Position numbers and translations under genes: made by a program. From Curtobacterium luteum (lineage in GTDB: Bacteria > Actinomycetota > Actinomycetes > Actinomycetales > Microbacteriaceae), in assembly GCF_014646995.1 (NCBI RefSeq), contig NZ_BMOI01000007.1, forward strand, positions 124,001 through 188,000: a stretch of 64,000 nt of DNA, written 5' to 3'. This document shows positions 1 to 8,434 of the stretch, one piece after another. How positions within the stretch are numbered: position 1 is the stretch's first letter; each line of letters opens with the position of its first letter. The notes beneath the pieces are model-generated. The model worked only from the letters and a program-made list of their open reading frames with translations. It did not search any database and had not been told where the DNA came from.

Positions 1-82
1 AGCTTCCGTCCCGCGTGCGCCATCACCGGTGCCGTCTGCACGCGGTCCGCCCGGTGCGGGCCCGGAGTGCCGGGGTCGAGGC

Positions 83-535
83 TCACGGCGCACCTTCCAA
101 CCGGTGCACCGACGACGAGATGTCACCGATCGTGAACGGGTGGAGGTCACCGTGGGCGACGGCCCAGAACACCCACTGCCACTGCACGATGAAGAGCACC
201 CACACCAGGGCAGTCACCCCGACGACCCCGGCCAGACCGAGGGCGAGCACGCGGTCTTGGTCCCACCGTGCGGCACCACGACGAGCGACGCCGACGACGA
301 ACCCGGCGACCGCGAACCCGGTGGTGACCAGCGCCCACCCGATCCACGGCCTCGCCTCGATCTGCACGAAGCCGAGTTGGTGGGTGTCGATGCTCCCGGG
401 CAGCTGTGGATCGGCGGACCAGGTCTGGCCCGGGACCTGCAGGAACAGGCACAGCAGCGTGATCCAGACGAGCTTGCGGGCGTCCTTCGTGAACAGCGAC
501 TCCTGCGCCGGAGGCTCCGTGACAGCCGTGGTCAT
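83..535 (-). CDS. small integral membrane protein, function unknown
   Basis: A 150-residue protein that I do not recognise. After a short polar N-terminus it has three or four hydrophobic stretches (around residues 20-35, 60-80, 95-118 and possibly a last one around 120-130), so it is probably an inner-membrane protein. An upstream in-frame extension exists, but I chose the ATG at 535 because the hexamer TACCGT ends exactly 6 nt before it, which fits a leaderless transcript. It is transcribed toward the left edge and no partner gene is visible. No catalytic motif is seen. Confidence 0.6.
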   Translation of the reverse strand: MTTAVTEPPAQESLFTKDARKLVWITLLCLFLQVPGQTWSADPQLPGSIDTHQLGFVQIEARPWIGWALVTTGFAVAGFVVGVARRGAARWDQDRVLALGLAGVVGVTALVWVLFIVQWQWVFWAVAHGDLHPFTIGDISSSVHRLEGAP

Positions 536-596
536 GCACGAACGGTAGCGCAGTGCCGGGCGCGGCAGAAGCGCCCGTCCGAGGGGCGGCCCGGGA

Positions 597-616
597 CCCG
601 GCCACACACGGCCGGG
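597..616. terminator. GC hairpin downstream of folD
   Basis: Perfect 7-bp arms CCCGGCC/GGCCGGG enclose a 6-nt loop in the gap between folD and the membrane protein. There is no T-tract on either strand, so it is at best a weak or factor-assisted terminator. Confidence 0.35.
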
Positions 617-632
617 CGGGTGGGGCGGGGGC

Positions 633-652
633 GAGCCGAGCCTCCAGGCCGC
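633..652. repeat. half-copy of dispersed palindromic repeat
   Basis: Contains GAGCCGAGCCTCCAGGCC, matching one arm of the repeat family seen at 17908, 29677, 46774 and 52326. It lies in the gap downstream of folD. Confidence 0.45.
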
Positions 653-686
653 ACTCGGTGCGCCCCTACCACGGCCCGCCCACGCG

Positions 687-1613
687 TCACCGCAGGTGGC
701 GCTCCGCCGCCTCGACGACGTTCTTCATGAGCATCGCGCGGGTCATCGGCCCGACGCCACCCGGCGTCGGCGACAGGAACCCGGCGACCGAGGCCACGGC
801 GGGGTCGACGTCGCCGCGGAGCTTCGCCTTCCCGGTGGCCTCGTCGACGATGCGGCTGATGCCCACGTCGATGACCGCCGCACCGGGCTTGACCCAGTCC
901 GGCTGCACGAGCCCGGCGACCCCGGCGGCGGCCACGATGATGTCCGCCCGTCGGCACTCGGCGGCGACGTCCTCGGTCAGCGAGTGTGTCAGGGTCGCGG
1001 TCGCCTCGAGGCGGGTGAGGAGCAGACCGAGCGGGCGCCCGACCGTCAGGCCCTGCCCGATGATCGTGACGTGCTGCCCCCGGATCGGGACGTCGTACGC
1101 CTCGAGCATCGCGACGATGCCGCGCGGGGTGCACGGCAGGGGCGCGTCGATCGTGCCGGCACCACCGGGGACGGCGAGCACGAGCTCACCGAGGTTCGTC
1201 GGGTGCAGGCCGTCGGCGTCCTTCGCCGGGTTCATGAGCTCGAGCATCGGGATCGGGTCGATGCCCTGCGGCAGCGGGAGCTGCACGATGAACGCCGTCA
1301 CCCGGGGGTCGTCGTTCATCTGCAGGATCGCGGCGCGGATGTCGGCTGCCGAGGCGGTCTCGGGCAGGTCGATGCGGACCGAGTCCAGCCCGATCTGCGC
1401 CGAGTCCTTGTGCTTGCCGGCGACGTACGACACCGAGCCCGGGTTCTGCCCGACCATGATCGTGCCGAGGCCGGGCCGGAACCCGTGGTCGTGCAAGCGG
1501 TCGATGCGGAGCTTGAGGTCGTCGAGCGTGCGGGCGGCGAGGGCGGTGCCGTCGATGCGGACGGCACTGCCCTCGCCGGCCCACCGCTCGCGAGGGAGCG
1601 GTGCGGCCGTCAC
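687..1613 (-). CDS. folD: bifunctional methylene-THF dehydrogenase / methenyl-THF cyclohydrolase
   Basis: FolD interconverts 5,10-methylene-THF, 5,10-methenyl-THF and 10-formyl-THF in the cytoplasm, using NADP. The 308-residue product shows the family signatures: a YVAGKHK segment near residue 60, the PLPQGID motif, [14 protein letters not shown], the nucleotide-binding [14 protein letters not shown] and the C-terminal [14 protein letters not shown] block. The GTG start at 1613 forms a GTGA overlap with the glyA stop, and no nearer in-frame start precedes the conserved RIDGTALA segment. It is the second gene of the glyA-folD operon, so it should be controlled by the ZTP riboswitch upstream of glyA. 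Together the two enzymes convert serine-derived one-carbon units into the formyl donor used in purine synthesis. Confidence 0.95.
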   Translation of the reverse strand: MTAAPLPRERWAGEGSAVRIDGTALAARTLDDLKLRIDRLHDHGFRPGLGTIMVGQNPGSVSYVAGKHKDSAQIGLDSVRIDLPETASAADIRAAILQMNDDPRVTAFIVQLPLPQGIDPIPMLELMNPAKDADGLHPTNLGELVLAVPGGAGTIDAPLPCTPRGIVAMLEAYDVPIRGQHVTIIGQGLTVGRPLGLLLTRLEATATLTHSLTEDVAAECRRADIIVAAAGVAGLVQPDWVKPGAAVIDVGISRIVDEATGKAKLRGDVDPAVASVAGFLSPTPGGVGPMTRAMLMKNVVEAAERHLR

Positions 1614-2899
1614 GCGTAGAGCGGGAACGCGTCGGTCAGGGCCTTCACCCGCGCCGAGAGCGCCTCGACGTCGGGGTTCGGCATGAGCGTCAGCGCGATG
1701 ATGTCCGCGACCTCGGTGAACTCGGCGTCGCCGAACCCGCGGGTCGCGAGCGCCGAGGTGCCGATGCGGACACCCGAGGTGACCATCGGCGGACGCGGGT
1801 CGAAGGGCACCGAGTTGCGGTTCACAGTGATGCCGACCTCGTGCAGGAGGTCCTCGGCCTGCTTGCCGTCGACCTCGGACTCGCGGAGGTCCACGAGCAC
1901 CAGGTGCACGTCGGTGCCACCGGTGAGGACGTCGATCCCCGCAGCCTTGGCGTCGTCCTGGGTGAGGCGCGTCGCGAGGGCCTTCGCACCGCGGAGCGTA
2001 CGCTCCTGGCGGTCCTTGAACTCCGGCTGGCCGGCGAGGAGGAACGCGGTGGCCTTGGCGGCGATCACGTGCATGAGCGGGCCACCCTGCTGCCCCGGGA
2101 AGACCGCGGAGTTCAGCTTCTTGAAGAGCGACTCCTCGTTGGACAGGATGATGCCCGAGCGCGGGCCGGCGAGCGTCTTGTGCACGGTCGAGGACACGAC
2201 GTGTGCGTGCGGCAGGGGCGACGGGTGCAGCCCGGCGGCGACGAGGCCGGCGAAGTGCGCCATGTCCACCCAGAGCGTCGCGCCGACCTCGTCCGCGATC
2301 TCGCGGAACTTCGCGAAGTCGAGCTGGCGCGGGTAGGCCGACCACCCGGCGATGAGGACCTTCGGCTGGTGCTCGATCGCCTTCGCGCGGATGTCGTCGT
2401 AGTCGACCTCGAAGGTCTCCGGGTCGACGCCGTACGACACGGCGTTGTAGATCCGGCCGGAGAAGTTGAGCTTCATGCCGTGGGTCAGGTGACCGCCGTG
2501 GGCGAGCTCCAGGCCGAGGATCGTGTCGCCCGCGGAGGCGATGGCGTGCAGGACCGCGGCGTTCGCGCTGGCGCCGGAGTGCGGCTGGACGTTCGCGTAC
2601 GCGGCACCGAAGAGGGCCTTCGCCCGGTCGATGGCGAGCTGCTCGGCGACGTCGACGAACTCGCAGCCGCCGTAGTAGCGCTTGCCCGGGTATCCCTCGG
2701 CGTACTTGTTCGTCAGGACGGAACCCTGCGACTCGAGGACGGCACGCGGGACGAAGTTCTCCGACGCGATCATCTCGAGGGTGTCGCGCTGACGACCGAG
2801 CTCGTTCTGCAGCACCGCTGCGATCTCGGGGTCGACCTCGGAGAGGGGGGCGTTGAACGTGGACTGCGCGGCCGCAGGCGTCAGATCGGTGATGGACAC
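1610..2899 (-). CDS. glyA: serine hydroxymethyltransferase
   Basis: PLP enzyme that interconverts serine plus THF with glycine plus 5,10-methylene-THF. The 429-residue length is typical. The PLP-lysine motif reads [13 protein letters not shown] (canonical THKTLRGPRGG), and the substrate-binding segments around [17 protein letters not shown] and [13 protein letters not shown] are present. The GTG start at 2899 has a clear AGGAG 5-6 nt upstream; a longer in-frame extension would run through the riboswitch and is rejected. It is the first gene of a two-gene operon with folD, which overlaps its stop codon. Confidence 0.96.
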   Translation of the reverse strand: MSITDLTPAAAQSTFNAPLSEVDPEIAAVLQNELGRQRDTLEMIASENFVPRAVLESQGSVLTNKYAEGYPGKRYYGGCEFVDVAEQLAIDRAKALFGAAYANVQPHSGASANAAVLHAIASAGDTILGLELAHGGHLTHGMKLNFSGRIYNAVSYGVDPETFEVDYDDIRAKAIEHQPKVLIAGWSAYPRQLDFAKFREIADEVGATLWVDMAHFAGLVAAGLHPSPLPHAHVVSSTVHKTLAGPRSGIILSNEESLFKKLNSAVFPGQQGGPLMHVIAAKATAFLLAGQPEFKDRQERTLRGAKALATRLTQDDAKAAGIDVLTGGTDVHLVLVDLRESEVDGKQAEDLLHEVGITVNRNSVPFDPRPPMVTSGVRIGTSALATRGFGDAEFTEVADIIALTLMPNPDVEALSARVKALTDAFPLYA

Positions 2900-2957
2900 G
2901 GGACTCCTCGTTGTCTGTTCCGTCGCGCGGGAGCACGACGAGGTGGACGGGTGGGCG

Positions 2958-3037
2958 CGGCCCAGGCGTACGGCCGCGCACCGTGTCAAGTGTCGCTCCC
3001 CGATGGTGACCCATCCAACGCCAGTCGCGACCCCACG
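2958..3037 (-). promoter_or_regulatory. ZTP (pfl) riboswitch controlling glyA-folD
   Basis: Read on the minus strand, the leader contains GGGTCGCGACTGGCG (revcomp of 3020-3034), then CACCATCGGGGAGCGA, then CCGTACGCCTGGGC (about 2960-2973). These are the signature blocks of the ZTP/pfl riboswitch, in the right order and spacing. The last block lies about 60 nt upstream of the glyA GTG. ZTP (or AICAR phosphate ZMP) accumulates when 10-formyl-THF is short, so induction of glyA and folD is the expected output. The boundaries are approximate; no terminator hairpin is obvious between aptamer and start, so control may be at translation. Confidence 0.88.
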
Positions 3038-3075
3038 ATCGTACCGAGCGCACCGGTTCGTGTCACCCTGGTGGC

Positions 3076-3363
3076 ATGACCCTGACCAGCCCCGATGTCG
3101 ACGAGCGGACGACGACCCGCTCCGACACCCCGTGGGTCACCGTCGTCTGGGACGACCCGGTCAACCTGATGTCGTACGTCACCTACGTCTTCCAGTCCTA
3201 CTTCGGGTTCGGACGGGCGAAGGCGGAGCGGCTCATGCACCAGGTGGACGAGGACGGTCGGGCGATCGTGGCGACCGGCGCACGCGAGGCGATGGAGGCC
3301 CACGTCGAGGCCATGCACGGCTACGGCCTGCAGGCGACGGTCGACCGGGCGCCGGCCCCGTGA
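3076..3363 (+). CDS. clpS: ATP-dependent Clp protease adaptor ClpS
   Basis: A 95-residue adaptor that binds N-degron substrates and delivers them to the ClpAP/ClpCP protease. The ClpS core is complete: [20 protein letters not shown], then the [21 protein letters not shown] helix and the [15 protein letters not shown] segment. The ATG lies 6 nt after the hexamer CACCCT, so it may be leaderless. The downstream DUF2017 gene overlaps its stop (GTGA), an arrangement often seen in actinobacteria. It is divergent from the riboswitch-glyA transcript. Confidence 0.95.
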   Translation: MTLTSPDVDERTTTRSDTPWVTVVWDDPVNLMSYVTYVFQSYFGFGRAKAERLMHQVDEDGRAIVATGAREAMEAHVEAMHGYGLQATVDRAPAP

Positions 3364-3833
3364 TCCCGTTCGTCCGCCGCGCCGACGGCGTCCACCTCGT
3401 GCTGTCCTCCGGCGAGCGCGAGGTGTTGACGTCGCTGACCGAGCAGCTCCAGCAGGTGCTCGCGGGCGACCTCTCCGCGGACCCCGTGGCCACGCGGATG
3501 TTCCCCGACGCGTACCCGGACGACGATGCGGCGAGCGCGGAGTTCCGTCGGTGGACGCAGTCCGACCTGCTGACGCAGAAGACGTCGAACGCGGCGGTCG
3601 TGCACGAGTGGTTGACCGGGGTGCGCGACGGCGGGTTCTCCCCCACGGACGAGCAGGCGTGGTTGCGGTGCCTGACGGACCTCCGGCTCACGATCGCCGA
3701 ACGCCTCGGCATCACCGACGCGGCGAGCGAGGAAGCGTCGTACCGCGCCGAGGCCGGGGTCGGCCTGCGGGACGTCTACGACTGGGTCGGGTACGTGCAG
3801 GAGCACCTGGTCGGCACGATCACCGGTCGGTGA
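3360..3833 (+). CDS. DUF2017 family protein
   Basis: A 157-residue cytoplasmic protein of the DUF2017 family, which usually sits directly after clpS in actinobacteria. Visible features are the N-terminal PFVRRADGVHLVLSSGEREVLTSL segment, an acidic patch around residues 45-55 (FPDAYPDDD), and a C-terminal helical part ending in VYDWVGYVQEHL. The GTG start overlaps the clpS stop, so the two are translationally coupled. The biochemical role is unknown; the conserved pairing suggests a role linked to regulated proteolysis, which is inference. Confidence 0.85.
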   Translation: MIPFVRRADGVHLVLSSGEREVLTSLTEQLQQVLAGDLSADPVATRMFPDAYPDDDAASAEFRRWTQSDLLTQKTSNAAVVHEWLTGVRDGGFSPTDEQAWLRCLTDLRLTIAERLGITDAASEEASYRAEAGVGLRDVYDWVGYVQEHLVGTITGR

Positions 3834-3836
3834 GCG

Positions 3837-4736
3837 TCAGGCAGCGGCACGGGGACCGAGCAGTTCCTCGCGGTGCCGGCGAGCCCAGTCCGCGAGCGAG
3901 CGGGGAGGCTCCCCGGTGATGCGCTCGACCTCGTCGGTGAACGCGTCCACGCCGTCGAGGCCCCGTCGCGCGACTCGACCGAACTGCTGACGGAGGCCCT
4001 CGGCCTGCCAGGCGTCGACCCCGCTCGCGCGGAGCACGGTCCGGAACACCCGGCTCGGCAGGTGGAGGTAGCGGACCGGTCGCCCGAGCCCCTCCGCGAG
4101 CCCGCGTGCGACACCAGGGCCGTCGAGGAGCTCGGGGCCGGTGAGCACGGGCTCCGCACCGGTGTGGTCGCCGCGGAGCAAGACCGTCGCGGCGACGGCG
4201 GCGATGTCGGCCGTGTCGATCCACCCGATGACGCCGCGGCCCATCGTCTGCGGGAAGATCCCGCGTCGGATCGCCGGCATGGACGCCACGAGGTTCGTCA
4301 TGAACCCGGACGGATGGAGGATCGTCCGCTCGAGCCCACTCGCTCGGATCGACTCGTCCACCTGCCAGATGGCGGCGGCCCACGGCATCGGCGAGTGCTC
4401 GGCTGCGTCCCCGCCGGACAGGTGGACGACCGCGCGGACACCGGCAGCACGGGCTGCGTCGACGGCGGTCCGCCCGTGTTCGGCCTGCCGTGGCGTCGCG
4501 GCCGTGACGAGGAAGAGCTGGTCGACGCCGTCGAGCGCCGCGGTCAGGGCCGCGCGGTCGCCGAGGTCGGCGAGGCGCGCGTCGATGCCCTGTGTGGTGA
4601 ACGCGTCCACCTGTTCGGGGCGGCGCGCGATCACGCGGACGCGGGCTCCTGCGCCGAGGAGTCGCTCGACGGTCTGACCGCCCACGTCACCCGTGGCCCC
4701 GGTCACGGCGATGACGCCGTCGCTGTGCTGCACCAT
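3837..4736 (-). CDS. NAD(P)H-binding (NmrA/SDR-like) oxidoreductase
   Basis: A 299-residue protein with an N-terminal Rossmann glycine motif, AVTGATGDVGGQTVERLLGAG, followed by RVIARRPEQ; this is the atypical SDR / NmrA-like pattern. The usual YxxxK catalytic pair is not apparent, so it may be a quinone-oxidoreductase-type enzyme or a redox sensor. The ATG at 4736 has a good Shine-Dalgarno, GGGAGGA. It is divergent from a MarR regulator with only 56 bp between the starts, so the MarR protein probably controls it; this is a common arrangement for NmrA-like genes. The substrate cannot be told. Confidence 0.8.
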   Translation of the reverse strand: MVQHSDGVIAVTGATGDVGGQTVERLLGAGARVRVIARRPEQVDAFTTQGIDARLADLGDRAALTAALDGVDQLFLVTAATPRQAEHGRTAVDAARAAGVRAVVHLSGGDAAEHSPMPWAAAIWQVDESIRASGLERTILHPSGFMTNLVASMPAIRRGIFPQTMGRGVIGWIDTADIAAVAATVLLRGDHTGAEPVLTGPELLDGPGVARGLAEGLGRPVRYLHLPSRVFRTVLRASGVDAWQAEGLRQQFGRVARRGLDGVDAFTDEVERITGEPPRSLADWARRHREELLGPRAAA

Positions 4737-4751
4737 GATCCTCCCTAGTAT

Positions 4752-4786
4752 CAGTTTTCTGACATCAAAGGCTACGCCGGTAGCCT
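4752..4786. promoter_or_regulatory. divergent promoter with two inverted repeats, likely MarR operator
   Basis: The gap between the divergent genes holds TCAG-TTTT-CTGA and, at 4770-4785, GGCTAC-GCCG-GTAGCC with perfect 6-bp arms. The second repeat contains TAGCCT, the likely -10 box of the leaderless marR gene. A MarR dimer bound here would block both genes. The assignment rests on position and symmetry only. Confidence 0.55.
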
Positions 4787-4792
4787 GGGGTC

Positions 4793-5245
4793 GTGCCCCG
4801 GGAGTTCTCAGCGACGCGCGACGACGTCGACGCGATCGCCGCATGGACGGTGATCCGCGCTGCCCGCACGCTCGCCAGACGCCTCGGTGAGGTGCTCGCA
4901 CCGCTGGGACTCAGCCCCGTCGAGTTCGGGGCACTCGTGCAGCTGGCGGCCGGCGAGCGGCTCACCCAGGCCGAACTGGCCCGTGCGGTCGGCATCCGCC
5001 CCCAGAGCGTCACCACCCTGGTCGCGGCACTCGCGGACCGCGGACTGCTCGACCGGGGCCCCGAGCGCGGACGCGGACGGCCGTCCCGGATCACCCTGAC
5101 GAGCACGGGTCGGGCACTGCTCGCCGAGGCGTTCCCGGTCGTGCTCGCGAGCAACTCGTGGTTCGCCGGCGACGCGGAGCCCCTGTCCGCGATCCTGGCG
5201 CCGTTCGTCGGGGATGCGACCGGCCCCGCGGACGTGGTTCCCTGA
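4793..5245 (+). CDS. MarR family transcriptional regulator
   Basis: A 150-residue winged-helix regulator. The MarR core runs from about residue 30 (APLGLSPVEFGALVQLAAGE) through the recognition helix (TQAELARAVGIRPQSVTTLVAAL) to the wing (GRGRPSRITLTSTGRALL). The GTG start at 4793 follows TAGCCT by exactly 6 nt and no Shine-Dalgarno is visible, so a leaderless mRNA is likely. It is divergent from the NmrA-like gene and followed by a second, only distantly similar MarR gene. The ligand is unknown; control of the divergent oxidoreductase is the simplest role. Confidence 0.88.
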   Translation: MPREFSATRDDVDAIAAWTVIRAARTLARRLGEVLAPLGLSPVEFGALVQLAAGERLTQAELARAVGIRPQSVTTLVAALADRGLLDRGPERGRGRPSRITLTSTGRALLAEAFPVVLASNSWFAGDAEPLSAILAPFVGDATGPADVVP

Positions 5246-5278
5246 TTGACAGGCAGCCTTGCAAGTCCTCCTGTCGAA
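5246..5278. promoter_or_regulatory. candidate operator and promoter of the MarR-MFS operon
   Basis: TTGACAGG at 5246 and CCTGTCGAA at 5270 form a near-perfect inverted repeat around the perfect palindrome CTTGCAAG (5258-5265). TTGCAA (5259-5264) is a -35 candidate, 18 nt upstream of the -10 hexamer TACCGT (5283-5288). A dimeric MarR protein bound here would cover the -35 box, giving autorepression of the efflux operon. Confidence 0.55.
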
Positions 5279-5294
5279 GTAGTACCGTGGCGGT

Positions 5295-5720
5295 ATGACC
5301 CTGCAGGACGCCGCCGACCTCGCCAGTGCACTGCTGACGATCCACGGGCGCATCCGTCGGACGCTCCTCACCGGGAAGTCCGACGAGGTCACGGCCTCGC
5401 AGACCGCGGCGCTCGGCCGGCTCCTCCGGTACGGCGAGAGCACGGTCGCCGACCTCGCACGCGCCGAGGGCGTCCGTCCGCAGTCGATGGGCGCGACCGT
5501 CCAGGCGCTCGTCGACCTCGGGTACGCCGAGCGCCGGCAGGACCCCTCCGACGGGCGACGGACCCTCGTCCGCGCGACCCCGGCGGGCGCAGCCGCGCGC
5601 GAGGACGCATGGTCGGCCCGCAGCCGGGTGCTCGCGGACCGGCTGGCCGCGCTCACCCCGGAGGACCGCGCGACCGTGGCCCGCTCGCTGGAGATCCTCG
5701 AGTCGCTGGTGGAACCGTGA
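5295..5720 (+). CDS. MarR family transcriptional regulator of the adjacent efflux pump
   Basis: A 141-residue MarR protein: dimerisation helix LQDAADLASALLTIHGRIRRTL, helix-turn-helix TVADLARAEGVRPQSMGATVQAL, and wing DPSDGRRTLVRATPAG. ATG at 5295 is 6 nt after TACCGT with no clear ribosome site, so probably leaderless. Its stop overlaps the GTG of the MFS gene (GTGA), which couples regulator and pump. By analogy with similar marR-MFS pairs it is probably a repressor released by the pump's substrate; that substrate is unknown. Confidence 0.9.
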   Translation: MTLQDAADLASALLTIHGRIRRTLLTGKSDEVTASQTAALGRLLRYGESTVADLARAEGVRPQSMGATVQALVDLGYAERRQDPSDGRRTLVRATPAGAAAREDAWSARSRVLADRLAALTPEDRATVARSLEILESLVEP

Positions 5721-7132
5721 CCGCGACCGCCCCGGTCCCCGTCCCCGCGCCCGCTCCGACCGACGGCGGCGGCAGCGGCTTCGGCCCGAAGCTGCTCGTC
5801 CCCGTCCTCGTCGGCCCGCTCCTCAACCCGATCAACACCACCATGGTGTCCGTCGCGCTCGCGCCGATCTCCCGGGACCTCGGGATCGGGGCCGCGCAGG
5901 CCATCTGGCTCGTGGCGGCGTTGTACCTCGCGAGTGCCGTGGCGCAACCGACGATGGGCAAGCTCGCGGACCGCTTCGGCCCGAAGAAGGTGTTCCTCAC
6001 CGGGCTCGTCATCGTGGGCGTCGCGGGGCTCGTCCCCGAGATCCTCACCGGGTTCGGCGGGGCGGTGACCGCGCGGGTGCTCATCGGCATCGGGACGTCG
6101 TCGGCGTACCCGGCGGCCCTGACCACGCTGCGACAGCACTCCACACGGATCGGCAAGCCCACCCCCTCGCTCGTCCTCGGTGCGCTGTCGATCACGTCGC
6201 TCGTCTCCGCCGCCGCCGGGCCACCCCTCGGCGGCGCCCTCATCGCGGCGTTCGGTTGGCACGCGATCTTCCTCGTGAACGTCCCGCTCGCCGTGTTCGG
6301 CATCGTCGTGTCGGTGCTGTGGCTGCCGTCGGACCGCCTCCGCCCGCGCACGGACGACGACCTGCCCGTCCTGACCGCGCTCGACCCGGTCGGCATGCTG
6401 CTCATGACCGGCACGGTGTCCGCGCTCCTGGTGTTCCTGCTCGACCTCTCGGCCGGGCTCTGGTGGCTGCTCGGGACCGCCGTCGTGCTGCTCGTCGCGC
6501 TGGTCGTCTGGGAGCTGCGCGCCGTGAAGCCGTTCGTCGACGTGCGGATGCTCGCCCGCAACGGCGCGCTCTCGCGGACCTACCTGCGGCTGTTCCTCGT
6601 GTACCTGCTGGCCTACACGATGACCTACGGCTTCTCGCAGTGGGTGCAGGACGTCGCCGGCTACCCGAGCGACGTCGCGGGGTACCTCCAGCTGCCCGCG
6701 GCGGTCGTCGCCGGAGTGGCGTCGTTCCTCGTCGCACGGAAGACCGCCGTCCGTGGTCCGCTGATCGCCGCGGCCGTGGTGCCGATCGTCGGCGGGCTGC
6801 TCCTGCTGCTCCTGCACACGGGGTCGCCGGTGGTGCTGCTCCTCCTCGCCCCGGCGCTGTTCGGCGTCCCGCAAGCGCTGGCCTCGGTGTCGAACCAGGC
6901 GGCGCTCTACCGCGTCGTGCCGGCGGAGTACATCGGGACCGCGGCCGGGCTCTCGCGCACGAGTGTGTACATCGGCGCGATCGGGGCGTCCTCGCTCATC
7001 GGCGGGGTGTTCGGGACGGCCCCGACGACCCCGGACCTGCACGTGCTCGCGTGGGTGATCGTCGGGGTCGCTGTGCTCGCGAGCGTCCTGACGATCGCCG
7101 ACCGCGCGCTGTCCCGTCCGGACGTGGTCTGA
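5717..7132 (+). CDS. MFS transporter, drug-efflux type
   Basis: A 471-residue integral membrane protein with about 12-14 hydrophobic segments. MFS signatures include GKLADRFGPKKVFLTG (motif A, loop 2-3), PINTTMVSVALAPISRDLG in the first helix and a long central loop with SDRLRPRTDDD. The N-terminus is a Pro/Ala-rich tail (VPVPAPAPTDGGGSG) before helix 1. The start is the GTG that overlaps the stop of the marR gene; an in-frame upstream extension is a shadow of marR. Context and topology suggest proton-driven export of a toxic compound. The segment 7133-7550 downstream has no gene. Confidence 0.88.
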   Translation: MTATAPVPVPAPAPTDGGGSGFGPKLLVPVLVGPLLNPINTTMVSVALAPISRDLGIGAAQAIWLVAALYLASAVAQPTMGKLADRFGPKKVFLTGLVIVGVAGLVPEILTGFGGAVTARVLIGIGTSSAYPAALTTLRQHSTRIGKPTPSLVLGALSITSLVSAAAGPPLGGALIAAFGWHAIFLVNVPLAVFGIVVSVLWLPSDRLRPRTDDDLPVLTALDPVGMLLMTGTVSALLVFLLDLSAGLWWLLGTAVVLLVALVVWELRAVKPFVDVRMLARNGALSRTYLRLFLVYLLAYTMTYGFSQWVQDVAGYPSDVAGYLQLPAAVVAGVASFLVARKTAVRGPLIAAAVVPIVGGLLLLLLHTGSPVVLLLLAPALFGVPQALASVSNQAALYRVVPAEYIGTAAGLSRTSVYIGAIGASSLIGGVFGTAPTTPDLHVLAWVIVGVAVLASVLTIADRALSRPDVV

Positions 7133-7228
7133 CCGTCTCCGGACCCGGCCGCGAAGTACGCGGTGGTGTCTGCCACGTCGCGCGGGCACGGCTCCCGCAG
7201 CGTCGCGAACGCCGTGCCCTTCCGTGAG

Positions 7229-7278
7229 GTGGCAGTTCCGGTTCGATCAACGCGGCGTTCGCGAACCAGAACTGCCAC
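7229..7278. terminator. long-stem hairpin after the MFS gene
   Basis: Two 17-nt arms (7229-7245 and 7262-7278) with a single mismatch enclose a 16-nt loop; the outer part is GTGGCAGTTC/GAACTGCCAC. No T-tract follows. It sits about 100 bp after the MFS stop and probably ends that transcript. It resembles, in build but not sequence, the hairpins at 31375, 34868 and 56948. Confidence 0.55.
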
Positions 7279-7538
7279 GGACCGATCGCATCGTCCGCGC
7301 GCGGCGCGGGCTGCGTGGCGCACGGCACGCGCCAGGCGGCCGCCCCCAGGCGGCAAGCGTCGCGACCCGGATCCGGCCCGCGTCTCCCGGCCGGACCGCC
7401 AGCGCGACCTCCCCGGAGCCGCGGCCGGACCGACGGACCCGCACCGCGCCTCCAGGCCGACCCTGGACGTGCAGCCCGGCCATCAGGCCGCCCCGGGCCG
7501 AGCAGCACCGCCGGGCCGGCGCGCGACAGCGTGCCCGG
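7279..7538. other. non-coding gap upstream of purU
   Basis: About 260 bp without a credible gene; ORFs here are GC-skew artefacts with Arg/Pro-rich composition. It contains one half-copy of the dispersed palindromic repeat (ACCGCGCCTCCAGGCCGACC, 7443-7462) and, at its right end, the purU -10 box. Confidence 0.6.
7443..7462. repeat. half-copy of dispersed palindromic repeat
   Basis: Sequence ACCGCGCCTCCAGGCCGACC matches one arm of the family; intergenic, upstream of purU. Confidence 0.45.
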
Positions 7539-7550
7539 TACCCTGATCCG

Positions 7551-8429
7551 GTGACCGACCCGACGCCCGCGCACACCGCGGCCCTCACGCACTGGACCCT
7601 CACCCTCGTCTGCGACGACCGTCCCGGGATCGTGCACGCCGTGTCCGGAGCCGTCGTGGCCGCGCAGGGCAACATCACCGAGTCGCAGCAGTTCTCGAGC
7701 GCCGACACGAACACGTTCTTCATGCGCCTCCAGGTCATGGCCCCGGTCGACCGCGCCACCTTCGAGGACGCCCTCGAACCCGTGGTGCAGCGCTACGACG
7801 CCCGGGTGCAGCTCGACGTGGTCGGGCGGCCCCTCCGCACGCTCGTCCTCGTGTCCAAGGCCGGACACTGCCTCAACGACCTGCTGTACCGGCAGCGCGG
7901 TGGACAGCTGCCGATCGAGGTCCCCCTCGTCCTCTCGAACCACCCCGACCTGCAGGAGCTCGCGTCGTTCTACTCGGTGCCGTTCGAGCACCGTCCGGTG
8001 ACCGACGCCGAGACGAAGCACGACATGGAGCAGCGGATCCTCGAAGCCGTCGACGAGCTCGACATCGAGCTCGTCGTCCTCGCGCGCTACATGCAGATCC
8101 TCTCGCCGGGGCTCTGCGCCGCGCTCGAGGGCCGTGCCGTGAACATCCACCACTCGTTCCTCCCCGGCTTCAAGGGAGCGAACCCCTACCGCCAGGCGCA
8201 CGCGCGCGGCGTGAAGCTCATCGGCGCGACGGCGCACTTCGTCACGAGCGACCTCGACGAGGGGCCGATCATCGAGCAGAACGTCGTCCGGGTCGACCAC
8301 ACGAAGGACCCCGCCGAGCTCGTGTCGATCGGGCAGGACGAGGAGTCCCGCACGCTCACCCAGGCCGTCCGGTGGATCGCCGAGGACCGCGTGCTCCTCG
8401 ACGGCGCCCGCACCATCATCTTCAAGTAG
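7551..8429 (+). CDS. purU: formyltetrahydrofolate deformylase
   Basis: PurU hydrolyses 10-formyl-THF to THF and formate, balancing the one-carbon pool or feeding formate to other enzymes. The 292-residue product has an N-terminal ACT domain (about residues 14-90, starting TLTLVCDDRPGIVHAVSGAV) and a C-terminal formyl-transferase-like domain. The catalytic block HHSFLPGFKGANPY and the downstream GATAHFVTSDLDEGPIIEQ, carrying the conserved Asp, are intact. The GTG at 7551 is 6 nt after TACCCT (7539-7544), with no Shine-Dalgarno, so it is probably leaderless. The next gene begins 5 bp after the stop. Confidence 0.95.
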   Translation: MTDPTPAHTAALTHWTLTLVCDDRPGIVHAVSGAVVAAQGNITESQQFSSADTNTFFMRLQVMAPVDRATFEDALEPVVQRYDARVQLDVVGRPLRTLVLVSKAGHCLNDLLYRQRGGQLPIEVPLVLSNHPDLQELASFYSVPFEHRPVTDAETKHDMEQRILEAVDELDIELVVLARYMQILSPGLCAALEGRAVNIHHSFLPGFKGANPYRQAHARGVKLIGATAHFVTSDLDEGPIIEQNVVRVDHTKDPAELVSIGQDEESRTLTQAVRWIAEDRVLLDGARTIIFK

Positions 8430-8434
8430 GCACC

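Noticed and set aside
1..82. Partial gene at the left edge
   Set aside because: No frame with coding signal was recognised in this stretch.
687..3053. 788-residue minus-strand reading frame
   Set aside because: Only the part from 1613 downwards is FolD; the rest is a shadow of glyA and the riboswitch.
5246..5716. N-terminal extension of the MFS reading frame
   Set aside because: Arg/Pro-rich shadow of the second marR gene; the GTG at 5717 with a GTGA overlap is the start.
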